The notes under the pieces: model-generated
Databases searched by the model: none
Seen by the model: only the letters and a program-made list of their open reading frames with translations
Told to the model about the DNA's origin: nothing
Program-made: the position numbers and the translations under genes
NCBI GenBank assembly: GCA_003454835.1
Contig: DMTA01000261.1
Location: 1 to 8,910 of the forward strand
Direction: 5' to 3'
DNA length: 8,910 bases
Source: Achromobacter sp.
GTDB lineage: Bacteria > Pseudomonadota > Gammaproteobacteria > Burkholderiales > Burkholderiaceae_B
Shown: positions 1 to 6,316 of the stretch, piece after piece
Numbering within the stretch: the first letter of the stretch is position 1
Layout: each line of letters opens with the position of its first letter

Positions 1-263
1 GCCAGCGCCAGCGCGGCGGCGGTTTTGGGGTCGACAACAGTATTCTGGCGGTCGCCTCGGGCGCCGCCAGTTTGTATGCCTTGCCGGGTATCGCGGGCCG
101 AGCCGTCCGACGGCCCGGCTTTCTCCGGGCTGCCGGGCTGGCTGACCGCATCGGGCCGCGCGCCGGAAATCTGGTTGGCGTTCGCGGCGGACATCGTCGT
201 GCCCAGCACGGCGTCCAACCGCTGCACCAGGACGTTGCCAAGCGCGGCGGGACCGATACTCAT
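1..263 (-). CDS. fliK: FliK-like flagellar hook-length control protein, N-terminal part (runs off window)
   Basis: Partial gene: the first 87 codons are present and the rest lies beyond base 1. The ATG at 263-261 overlaps the fliT stop codon in an ATGA arrangement, which points to translational coupling. The protein begins MSIGPAALGNVLVQRLDAVL and then becomes a low-complexity stretch rich in Ala, Gly, Pro, Ser, Gln and Asp. That fits the disordered, secreted N-terminal half of FliK proteins, which act as a molecular ruler for hook length and trigger the FlhB substrate switch. The diagnostic C-terminal domain is outside the window, so the name rests on position (directly after fliT, as I recall for Bordetella/Achromobacter flagellar clusters) and composition. 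It could instead be another low-complexity flagellar protein. The reading frame is certain; the function is moderately supported. Confidence 0.6.
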   Translation of the reverse strand, partial: MSIGPAALGNVLVQRLDAVLGTTMSAANANQISGARPDAVSQPGSPEKAGPSDGSARDTRQGIQTGGARGDRQNTVVDPKTAAALAL

Positions 264-610
264 TGGTCAGACGCCTGGTTGCCGTAAGCCGACAGCAGGG
301 TCTGCTGGCGCTTCATGCGGCCCAGCAATTCGCCCAGCCGCGCCAGTTGGGGCAGCGCCAGGTCGCGCGTCATGGCATCGTTTTCAAGAATGCGCACGAG
401 AAGGTCGTATTTCATGCTGCGGCCGGCCTCGTCCAGGGGGCTGGCGGGTTCGGCATGGCGCAGGCGCTCGACCTGCTCGCAATAGAGCTGACCGTGCAAG
501 AGCGCGGTGTCCCAGTCGCCGGCCTGGGCGGCCGTCAACATCTCGCCCGTTGACTGGGCGATCTCCTGATACTGCTCCAGGATGGCGGAATACTGGGTGA
601 GGGACGTCAT
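260..610 (-). CDS. fliT: Flagellar protein FliT (cap-protein chaperone)
   Basis: 116-residue protein from the ATG at 610, close to the roughly 120 residues of enteric FliT. FliT is a cytoplasmic helical chaperone that binds the filament cap protein FliD, and in enterics it also binds FlhDC and the export ATPase complex. The sequence is almost entirely helical in character. It ends with a LLSAYGNQ motif (residues about 105-112) that closely resembles the LSAYG near the end of E. coli FliT, but has almost no tail after it. A GAGAC Shine-Dalgarno-like stretch precedes the 610 start. An alternative in-frame ATG at 658 would add 16 Thr/Ser-rich residues and would overlap the fliS stop as TGATG; I prefer 610 because the extra residues look unlike FliT. 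Downstream, the stop overlaps the fliK-like start. Family call is fairly secure; the exact start is not. Confidence 0.85.
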   Translation of the reverse strand: MTSLTQYSAILEQYQEIAQSTGEMLTAAQAGDWDTALLHGQLYCEQVERLRHAEPASPLDEAGRSMKYDLLVRILENDAMTRDLALPQLARLGELLGRMKRQQTLLSAYGNQASDQ

Positions 611-657
611 AGAAGTCTCGGGCGAGCGATGGCTGGCAGTAGTCGTTGTAGGGGCCA

Positions 658-1086
658 TCAAACCGTTGCGTCCGGGGCAGGCCGATCGATGGAGGTCTGC
701 CAAGCGTCGGAAAGGTCCGCCAGCAGGCGGTCCGCGATGTCGAGTTGCTCGACGTCCGCTTTCAGGTTTGCCATGAGCAGGGTGCGGACGATGTAGTCGT
801 ACAACCGGCTCAGGTTGGCGGCGATGTCGCCGCCGGCTTCCATGTTCAGGCCCATTTTCAGGCCTTCGTCGACGATCTTGATTGCCTTGGTGATGGCCGT
901 GCCGCGCTCGGCCACGCGTCCTTCCTGCATGTGCAGGCGCGCCTGTCCGATTGCCGCGCGCGCACCCTGGTACAGCAGGGTGATCAGCCTTTCCGGTGTG
1001 GCGCTCATCACTTGCGTTTCCAGGCCGATATCGGCGTAGGAGCGGACAGAGTATGAGCCTGTGGGGCGGCGCGCGGCGTACGTCAT
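658..1086 (-). CDS. fliS: Flagellar export chaperone FliS
   Basis: 142-residue FliS, the cytoplasmic chaperone that holds the C-terminal disordered region of flagellin, prevents premature polymerisation and hands flagellin to the export gate. The family pattern is clear: an N-terminal segment with YADIGLETQVMSATPERLI (residues about 17-35), a LLYQGA helix, and the conserved NLSRLYDYIVRTLLMANLKA region (residues 91-110), which forms part of the flagellin-binding groove. The length is slightly above the usual 120-140. The ATG at 1086 has a GAGAAG ribosome-binding sequence about 8 nt upstream. The gap after the fliD stop is 20 bp, so it is almost certainly cotranscribed with fliD. Its own stop at 660-658 shares one base with a possible upstream fliT start. 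Confidence 0.95.
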   Translation of the reverse strand: MTYAARRPTGSYSVRSYADIGLETQVMSATPERLITLLYQGARAAIGQARLHMQEGRVAERGTAITKAIKIVDEGLKMGLNMEAGGDIAANLSRLYDYIVRTLLMANLKADVEQLDIADRLLADLSDAWQTSIDRPAPDATV

Positions 1087-1106
1087 TTAATGCATCTTCT
1101 CGGTTA

Positions 1107-2492
1107 TCACTTCGACGACTTGTTCATGGCCGCGAATTGCTGCGTCAGGTAGTTGGCCGTGACCGATTGCTGCGCAACGAATTTGTCCAATTGGACGAAC
1201 TGGGCGCGCATCATTTCCAGCTGAGCTTCGCCCGCTGCCTTGGCGCGCGTGTACTGGTCCTTCACGGAGGCGATCGACTTGGCCAGACCGTCGGTCTTGG
1301 TCTTGATCGAACCGGTGTCGCTCAGGATGTCCTTCGTTGCCTTTTCGAAATTGGCGGCCAGGCCGTTCTCGCCCGTCAGCAGGCGCGCGACGTCGGCGCC
1401 GTTCGTGGACAGCGCCTTGTCCAGCTTGGTCTGGTCCAGCGTAAGCTGGCGCGTCTGCGGGTTGGTCGTGATGCCAAGGTCGGCCAACGAACGCATCGTG
1501 CCTTCGCCCGACAAGACCTGCAGCGCACCCGCCAGGGACGACTGAATGGCGCGCGTCGTGCCGTCGCCGGTCAGCGGCTGGTTGGTGGCGGCGGCGGCGT
1601 CGAACGCCGTCAGGTTCTTGATCGTCGTCTGCAGCGTGTTGTAGGCGGTGACGAAGCTCTGGATCGCCTTGTTGGCGACCGACGGATCGCTTTCCAGCTT
1701 CAGCGTGATCGGTTTGCCGGCTTCCGTCGTTTCCGACAGGTTCAGCGTGACGCCGTCGATGGCGGTCGAAATGTTGTTCGTGCCGCTCTTGACCGTGATG
1801 CCGTTGATGTCGATTTCGGCGTCGACGGCCGCGGTGGCCGTCAGCTTGCTATTGGCGGCATCGGTGCTGCTATAGGACAGGACGTCCTTGAGCGACTGGT
1901 CGCCCGTCACCGTGATGGACTTGACCGAGGCCTGGACGCCAGTGTTCTTGGCGGTCATCATCAGGTAGCTCTTGCCGTCGCCGTCGGTGATGACGGTGGC
2001 GCGCACGCCCAGCGTGTCGTCGGCGTTGACCGCCTTGACGATGCCGTTCAGCGAGGTGTCGCCCTTCAGGTCGACGGTCTTCTTGGTGCCGTCGGCCAGT
2101 TCGATTTCAAACGAGCCCGTGGCGCCGTTGGACGCCTTGCGGTCGGCCACCGCGCCCGATTGCAGGGTCTGGGAAGTGGCAACGGTTTTCACGTTGATCG
2201 TGTAATGGCCAGCCACGGCGCCCTCGGCGGCTACCGTCGCGGTCAGGGCGTCGCCGCCGGTCACGCTGCCTTTCACGGCGCCCAGCGTCTCGGGCTTGCC
2301 GAGCACGGCGGCAGCCTTCTGCACGGCTTCCACGGCGCTCTTGAGCTGGCCGAATGCCGTAACGCGGGTTTCGAAGCTGGTCTGCCGTACGGTGTACTGC
2401 TGCAGCCTCTTTTCCTCGGCGGCTTCCAGCTTCGAGAGGATATCCTCCAGGGGCAAGCCTGAATTCGAACCGAGGTTGGTGATGGTGGCCAT
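1107..2492 (-). CDS. fliD: Flagellar filament capping protein FliD (HAP2)
   Basis: 461-residue FliD, near the 468 residues of E. coli FliD, so full length. FliD is exported through the flagellar type III apparatus and forms the cap at the filament tip under which flagellin subunits fold and insert. The N-terminal FliD_N region is visible (MATITNLGSNSGLPLEDILSK onward, followed by a charged amphipathic helix to about residue 60). The middle is rich in Thr, Ala, Gly and Val, as expected for the variable D2/D3 beta domains. The C-terminal 60-70 residues form a long heptad-like helix ending NYLTQQFAAMNKSSK, the D0/D1 coiled-coil. There are no cysteines, as in most exported axial flagellar proteins. 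The start at 2492 is well supported by a strong AGGAAGGAA Shine-Dalgarno sequence about 7 nt upstream. A 143-bp gap separates it from flaG. Confidence 0.97.
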   Translation of the reverse strand: MATITNLGSNSGLPLEDILSKLEAAEEKRLQQYTVRQTSFETRVTAFGQLKSAVEAVQKAAAVLGKPETLGAVKGSVTGGDALTATVAAEGAVAGHYTINVKTVATSQTLQSGAVADRKASNGATGSFEIELADGTKKTVDLKGDTSLNGIVKAVNADDTLGVRATVITDGDGKSYLMMTAKNTGVQASVKSITVTGDQSLKDVLSYSSTDAANSKLTATAAVDAEIDINGITVKSGTNNISTAIDGVTLNLSETTEAGKPITLKLESDPSVANKAIQSFVTAYNTLQTTIKNLTAFDAAAATNQPLTGDGTTRAIQSSLAGALQVLSGEGTMRSLADLGITTNPQTRQLTLDQTKLDKALSTNGADVARLLTGENGLAANFEKATKDILSDTGSIKTKTDGLAKSIASVKDQYTRAKAAGEAQLEMMRAQFVQLDKFVAQQSVTANYLTQQFAAMNKSSK

Positions 2493-2535
2493 GTGAAATT
2501 CCTTCCTAGCGATGCAATTCTGACAAAAATGTGGT

Positions 2536-2552
2536 CCCGGCTATCGGCCGGG
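2536..2552. repeat. 6-bp perfect hairpin in the flaG-fliD gap
   Basis: Inverted repeat CCCGGC-(5 nt)-GCCGGG. Read on the minus strand it lies 43 bp upstream of the fliD start and is followed, after ACCACA, by five T residues. It could be a weak attenuator or an mRNA structure in the fliD leader. The minus-strand sequence also contains GCCGATAG, close to the sigma-28 -10 consensus GCCGATAA, but I find no TAAA-type -35 at the right distance. The rest of the 2493-2635 gap shows nothing convincing. Confidence 0.4.
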
Positions 2553-2635
2553 TAAAGGCATAAGGCGGGCCTAATTCGGCGCTTTTCTCACCGGGCCGCG
2601 CGTCAATCTTGGCTAACGGTGTTTTAAGTGCCGGA

Positions 2636-3013
2636 TCAGGCCGAGGTCTTGATACCGTTCCCTTGCATGTTCACGATCATCTTGGCGATCTTCAGCACCG
2701 TTTCACTGGGGATGGTGCGCAGGACGTCTCCCGATTCCGCATCGATCACCGACACCACCACCTGGTGCACGTTCGGGTCGATTTCGAACTGAAGCTGGGT
2801 CGACCAGGCTTTCATCTGGTCGTTGATCTCATCCAGCGCCTTATCCAGAGGCATCTTCTGCGCGTTCGCCTGGTCGGACGTGGCGCCGCCGGAGGAATTG
2901 CTGCTGGTGCTGGCTGCCGCCGGCGTGGCGGTGGCAGCAGGGTCTGGCGTGGCGATAACGGTCGAAACCGGTAACGACGCGAACGCTGCGGGGGCTAACG
3001 GGGTTACGGCCAT
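2636..3013 (-). CDS. flaG: FlaG family flagellar protein
   Basis: 125-residue FlaG-family protein. The N-terminal half (residues about 1-55) is low-complexity Ala/Thr/Ser/Pro. The conserved FlaG domain follows, with PLDKALDEINDQM, then LQFEIDPNVHQVVVSVID and a RTIPSETVLKIAKMI helix; the pattern hydrophobic-F-x-x-D...IP-x-E is typical of the family. In Pseudomonas, Aeromonas, Campylobacter and others, flaG sits next to fliC/fliD and influences filament length; the biochemical role is not settled. The ATG at 3013 is chosen over a GTG at 3019 because a GGAG ribosome-binding sequence sits 5 nt before the ATG and would overlap the GTG. It is first in the flaG-fliD-fliS-fliT set and is preceded by a sigma-28 promoter. 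No flagellin gene is adjacent in this window. Confidence 0.92.
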   Translation of the reverse strand: MAVTPLAPAAFASLPVSTVIATPDPAATATPAAASTSSNSSGGATSDQANAQKMPLDKALDEINDQMKAWSTQLQFEIDPNVHQVVVSVIDAESGDVLRTIPSETVLKIAKMIVNMQGNGIKTSA

Positions 3014-3078
3014 GATCACTCCAACGGCGAGGGGGGCGTCTCGGAGAACGCGCTGTTTTCAGGAAATTCTCAGTTACC

Positions 3079-3105
3079 ATAACGGCACCCTCGCAGGGAA
3101 CTTTA
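3079..3105 (-). promoter_or_regulatory. Sigma-28 (FliA) promoter for flaG-fliD-fliS-fliT
   Basis: On the minus strand, TAAAGTTC (3105-3098), an 11-bp spacer, then GCCGTTAT (3086-3079). The enteric FliA consensus is TAAAGTTT-N11-GCCGATAA, so the -35 matches 7 of 8, the -10 matches 6 of 8, and the spacing is exact. Transcription would begin about 60 nt before the flaG ATG. The spacer contains a small inverted repeat, CCCT-CGC-AGGG on the plus strand. The element lies in the 139-bp divergent region shared with the iclR gene, so a bound IclR protein could in principle affect it. This is sequence evidence only. Confidence 0.75.
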
Positions 3106-3152
3106 GCCCCGCGCATACGGATGGTTCACGTGCTAAGAGTTTGGATCGGGCG

Positions 3153-3890
3153 ATGAGTGTCAAGACGGCGTTGCGAGTGATCGAAATCATCGAAACCTAC
3201 GCCCGCGAGAAACGCGCGCTGCCCTTGTCGGAACTGGCGCGGTTGCTGGACGTACCCGTCTCCAGTTGCCTGGCGCTGATCCGCACGTTGACCAGCCTGG
3301 GCTATCTCTATGAAACAGGCCGCCGCCAAGGTTATTACCCGACGGGCCGGCTGCTTGCCATGGCCCAGCGCATCGCCCGGGCCGATCCTGTCCTGGACCG
3401 GGTCTATCCCAGCCTGGTCGAATTAAGGGACGCTACCCGCGAAACGGTTGTCTTCGCCAAGCTGTCGCCCGATGGCCGGGTCGTCTATCTGGATGTGCTG
3501 GATTCGCCGCATACGATCCGATATGCGCCCGTTGCAGGCGAGTTCAAGGATGTTCATGCGAATTCGCTCGGGAAAGCGTTGCTGTCATTGCTGGACGAAT
3601 CCGCGCGCGACGCCTTGCTGGCGGACATCCCCATGACGCGTTACAACGACCGCACCCTTGTCACCCGCGAGGCGCTGCTGGCGGACCTGGAAGCCGCGCG
3701 GCAGCGGGGGTGGTTCATGAACAGCGGCGAGTCCATCGCCGATGTCGGCGCGATAGCCTGGCCGGTCACGCTGTCCGGCGAGCACTACGCCATCTCGGTT
3801 GGCGGCCCGATCTACCGGATCGAGCCGGAACAGGAAACCTACGCCCGCATTCTGCGGGCGGCCTGCACGGGGCTGGAGCAGCAGGCCTGA
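3153..3890 (+). CDS. IclR-family transcriptional regulator
   Basis: 245-residue protein, the usual IclR length. Residues about 1-60 form the winged helix-turn-helix (TALRVIEIIE, then LPLSELARLLDVPVSSCLALIRTLTSLGYL, the recognition region, and a GYYPTGRLLAMA wing/linker). Residues about 75-240 form the GAF-like effector domain, including the typical HANSLGKALL segment, the TLVTREALLADLEAARQRGW segment and the DVGAIAWPV strand. IclR proteins are dimeric repressors or activators that respond to small organic acids or their CoA esters. The ATG at 3153 follows a GGATCGGG purine stretch and gives the family-standard N-terminus; the open frame continues upstream but without family similarity. The gene converges with the cupin/bug/CoA-transferase/dehydrogenase operon, which is its most likely target. 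Its last three sense codons and stop overlap the inverted repeat at 3878-3908. The effector is unknown. Confidence 0.93.
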   Translation: MSVKTALRVIEIIETYAREKRALPLSELARLLDVPVSSCLALIRTLTSLGYLYETGRRQGYYPTGRLLAMAQRIARADPVLDRVYPSLVELRDATRETVVFAKLSPDGRVVYLDVLDSPHTIRYAPVAGEFKDVHANSLGKALLSLLDESARDALLADIPMTRYNDRTLVTREALLADLEAARQRGWFMNSGESIADVGAIAWPVTLSGEHYAISVGGPIYRIEPEQETYARILRAACTGLEQQA

Positions 3891-3908
3891 ATTACGCAGG
3901 CCTGCTGC
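3878..3908. terminator. Perfect 12-bp inverted repeat between convergent genes, likely bidirectional terminator
   Basis: Arms GCAGCAGGCCTG (3878-3889) and CAGGCCTGCTGC (3897-3908) are perfectly complementary around a 7-nt loop, AATTACG. The hairpin sits at the end of the iclR gene, with the stop codon at the loop edge, and 10 bp beyond the stop of the convergent acyl-CoA dehydrogenase gene. Neither strand has a T-run after the stem, so it is not a classical intrinsic terminator. It may still limit convergent read-through or protect both 3' ends from exonucleases. Confidence 0.6.
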
Positions 3909-3918
3909 CGTCCATCGC

Positions 3919-5085
3919 TCAGTAGGACTTGGGCAGGCCCAGCACCTTTTCCGCGATGAAGCACATGATGAGCTGCGGGCTGACCGGCGCAATGCGCGGG
4001 ATGAAACTTTCTCGCAGCAGCCGCTCCACGTGGTACTCCTTGGCATAGCCCATGCCGCCCAGGGTCATCACCGCCGTCTGGCAGGCGTTGTAGCCGGCTT
4101 CGGCCGCCAGGTACTTAGCCGAGTTGGCGGCGGGGCCGCAGGGCTTGCCCGCGTCGTACAGGCTGGCCGCCTTGAACACCATCAGGTCGGCGGCCTCCAG
4201 CTGCATCCAGGCCTGGGCGAGCGGATGCTGGATGCCCTGGTTCTTGCCGATGGGGCGGCCGAACACCGTGCGCTCGCCGGCGTATTTGACGGCCCGGTCC
4301 AGCGCGGCGCGGCCGATCCCCACCGCCTCGGCCGCGATCAGGATGCGCTCGGGGTTCAGGCCGTGCAGGATGTATTCAAAGCCGCGGCCTTCCTCGCCGA
4401 TGCGGTCGGCCACTGGAATCCGCAGGCCGTCGATGAACAGCATGTTCGAATCCACGGCCTTGCGGCCCATCTTCTCGATCTCCCGCACCTCGATCTTTTC
4501 GCGGTCCAGGTCGGTGTAGAAGAGCGACAGGCCCTGCGTGGGCTTTTCCACGTCGGACAGCGGGGTGGTGCGCGCCAGCAGCAGCATCTTGCTGGCCACC
4601 TGCGCCGTCGAGATCCAGATCTTGCGGCCATGCACGACGTATTCGTCACCCTGCCGCACGGCGCGCGTGCTCAGCTTGGTCGTGTCCAGCCCTGCGTCGG
4701 GCTCGGTGACCGCAAAGCAGGCCTTTTCCCGGCCGGCGATCAGCGGTTCAAGCCAGCGGCCGCGCTGCTCGTCGGTGCCGAACACCACCACCGGATTCAG
4801 TCCGAAGATGTTCATGTGGACGGCCGAAGCGCCCGTGAAGCCGGCGCCCGACGCGGCGATGGTCTGCATCATCAGTGCGGCTTCGGTCATGCCCAGGCCC
4901 GCGCCACCGTATTCCTGCGGCATGGCGATGCCCAGCCAGCCATCGCGAGCCAGGTCGGCGTGCAGCGGTTCCGGGAAGCCGCCTTCGCGGTCGCGTTCCA
5001 GCCAGTATTCGTCGGGATAGCGTTCGCAGATGCGGGAAACGGCGTCGCGCAATGCCAGTTGTTCCGGGGTGAATTCAAAGTCCAT
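3919..5085 (-). CDS. Acyl-CoA dehydrogenase family protein (helix-G catalytic glutamate type)
   Basis: 388-residue flavoprotein of the acyl-CoA dehydrogenase superfamily, which introduces an alpha,beta double bond in an acyl-CoA and passes electrons to ETF. Domains in order: N-terminal helical domain (about 1-115), beta domain with the FAD/substrate motif CFAVTEPDAG (123-132) and KIWISTA (155-161), and C-terminal helical bundle with the RTVFGRPIGKNQGIQ FAD-dimer segment (272-286) and LGGMGYAKEYHVERLLRES (342-360). The usual C-terminal catalytic Glu (YEGT context) is replaced by Pro367 in RIAPVSP. A Glu at 246 in LNPERIL lies where isovaleryl-CoA and long-chain acyl-CoA dehydrogenases carry their base, so activity is likely retained. 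The ATG at 5085 (MDFEFTPEQ) is the family-like start; an in-frame ATG at 5118 would add 11 residues. It overlaps the CoA-transferase gene by 11 bp and is last in the operon. The substrate is unknown. Confidence 0.93.
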   Translation of the reverse strand: MDFEFTPEQLALRDAVSRICERYPDEYWLERDREGGFPEPLHADLARDGWLGIAMPQEYGGAGLGMTEAALMMQTIAASGAGFTGASAVHMNIFGLNPVVVFGTDEQRGRWLEPLIAGREKACFAVTEPDAGLDTTKLSTRAVRQGDEYVVHGRKIWISTAQVASKMLLLARTTPLSDVEKPTQGLSLFYTDLDREKIEVREIEKMGRKAVDSNMLFIDGLRIPVADRIGEEGRGFEYILHGLNPERILIAAEAVGIGRAALDRAVKYAGERTVFGRPIGKNQGIQHPLAQAWMQLEAADLMVFKAASLYDAGKPCGPAANSAKYLAAEAGYNACQTAVMTLGGMGYAKEYHVERLLRESFIPRIAPVSPQLIMCFIAEKVLGLPKSY

Positions 5086-6316
5086 CGTTGTTTCCGTCCT
5101 GGGTAATGCCACGGGCAAGCATGGCGTCGATCTGTTCCTGTTCGTAGCCCGCCTCGGCCAGCACCTCGCGGCTGTGCTCGCCCAGCCGCGGGGCGGGGCG
5201 CCGTATCGAGGTCGGCGTGCCCGCGTAGAGGCCCAGCGTGCCTGTGGTGCGGATGCGGCCTTCCGAGGGGTGGTCCATTTCCTGGATGAAGCCGGTCGCG
5301 GTCAGGTGCTCGTCCTGGATCAGGCCGTCGATGGTGTAGAGCTGCGAGGCCGGAATGTCCGCGCGCGCCAGCTCGCGCAGCCAGTCGTCGCTGGGACGGG
5401 TGGCGATCACCTCGGCCACGAAGGCATAGACCTCGCTGATATGCGCGGCGCGGGCGCCATGGGTGCTGAAACGCGGGTCCTGCGACAGCTCGGGCCGCCC
5501 GATCAGTTCAAAGAAATTGCGCCAGTGCTTGTCGTTGTAGATCAGCAGGCAGATGTACCCGTCCGACGTGGCGTACGGCCGGCGATGCGGCGCCAGCAGG
5601 CGCGCGTAACCGGTGGGTCCCATGGGCGGTTCGAAGGTCGCGCCGCCCAGGTGGTCGCCCAGCACCATGTGCGCCATGCCTTCGAACATGGGAATCTCCA
5701 CCGGCTGGCCGAGGCCAAGCGTCCTGGCGCTCAGCACCGCGGACACCAGTGCAATGCCGACGTGCAGGCCGACCGCCCGGTCCGCCAGCGTCAGCGGCGC
5801 GTAGCGCGGCACGTCGCCGCTTTGCTGCGCGGACAGCGCGGCGATGCCGGTCTGCCCCTGGATCAGATCGTCGTAGGCGGGGCGGCCGGCATAGGGGCCG
5901 GCCTCGCCGAACCCATAGGCGCCCACGTAGACGATGCGCGGATTGCGCGCCGTGACGGCTTCGTAGGACAGGCCCAGCCGCGCCATCGCCTGGGGGCGGA
6001 TGTTGTAGAGCAGGGCGTCGCAGCTTTCGGCCAGTTTCAGGCAGGCCTCAAGGCCTTCGGGCGTCTTCAGGTCCAGCACGATCGAGCGCTTGTTGCGGTT
6101 CAGGTGCAGGTAGAGGTGCCCCATGCCCGGGTTGCGCATGGGGCCGACGGCCCGCATGTTGTCCCCCGCCGGCGACTCCACCTTGATGACGTCCGCGCCC
6201 AGGTCCGCAAGGACCTGGGTTGCGTACGGCCCCATCACCACCGAGCTCAGATCGAGAATGCGCACGCCGGCCAGCGGCCCGGCAACCGGCGTTTCAGGCA
6301 GGGGCTGGTCGATCAT
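5075..6316 (-). CDS. CaiB/BaiF (family III) CoA-transferase
   Basis: 413-residue cytoplasmic CoA-transferase of the CaiB/BaiF/formyl-CoA transferase family, which moves CoA between acyl-CoA and a free carboxylate via an aspartyl-CoA thioester. The N-terminal signature is clear: GPLAGVRILDLSSVVMGPYA (13-32), LADLGADVIKVESPAGD (36-52) and the NRNKRSIVLDLKTPEG segment (73-88). The segment GPYAGRPAYDDLIQGQTG (140-157) contains the predicted nucleophile, Asp149 in the PxYD context. The linker and small domain, including the HWRNFFELIGRPEL and PASQLYTIDGLIQDEHL stretches, complete a full-length protein. The ATG at 6316 overlaps the stop of the upstream bug gene (ATGA), and its end overlaps the dehydrogenase start, so the three are translationally linked. 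The likely role is CoA activation of the acid that the dehydrogenase then oxidises. Donor and acceptor cannot be told from sequence. Confidence 0.95.
   Translation of the reverse strand: MIDQPLPETPVAGPLAGVRILDLSSVVMGPYATQVLADLGADVIKVESPAGDNMRAVGPMRNPGMGHLYLHLNRNKRSIVLDLKTPEGLEACLKLAESCDALLYNIRPQAMARLGLSYEAVTARNPRIVYVGAYGFGEAGPYAGRPAYDDLIQGQTGIAALSAQQSGDVPRYAPLTLADRAVGLHVGIALVSAVLSARTLGLGQPVEIPMFEGMAHMVLGDHLGGATFEPPMGPTGYARLLAPHRRPYATSDGYICLLIYNDKHWRNFFELIGRPELSQDPRFSTHGARAAHISEVYAFVAEVIATRPSDDWLRELARADIPASQLYTIDGLIQDEHLTATGFIQEMDHPSEGRIRTTGTLGLYAGTPTSIRRPAPRLGEHSREVLAEAGYEQEQIDAMLARGITQDGNNDGL

Noticed and set aside
25..600. 191-codon plus-strand frame opposite fliK/fliT
   Set aside because: Pro/Arg/Ala-rich shadow frame over two genes that are coupled by an ATGA overlap on the other strand.
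996..2462. 488-codon open frame on the plus strand opposite fliD
   Set aside because: It is antisense to an unmistakable FliD. It is rich in Arg, Gly, Val and Gln with no recognisable motif, as expected for the complement of a high-GC gene.
2823..3152. Upstream extension of the iclR reading frame by 110 codons
   Set aside because: It overlaps flaG and its promoter and adds sequence without IclR similarity; 3153 gives the normal family length.
3799..5106. 435-codon open frame on the plus strand opposite the acyl-CoA dehydrogenase gene
   Set aside because: Shadow of a clear family member. Its His/Arg/Ala/Gly-rich composition is typical of antisense frames in high-GC DNA, and it would also overlap the iclR end.
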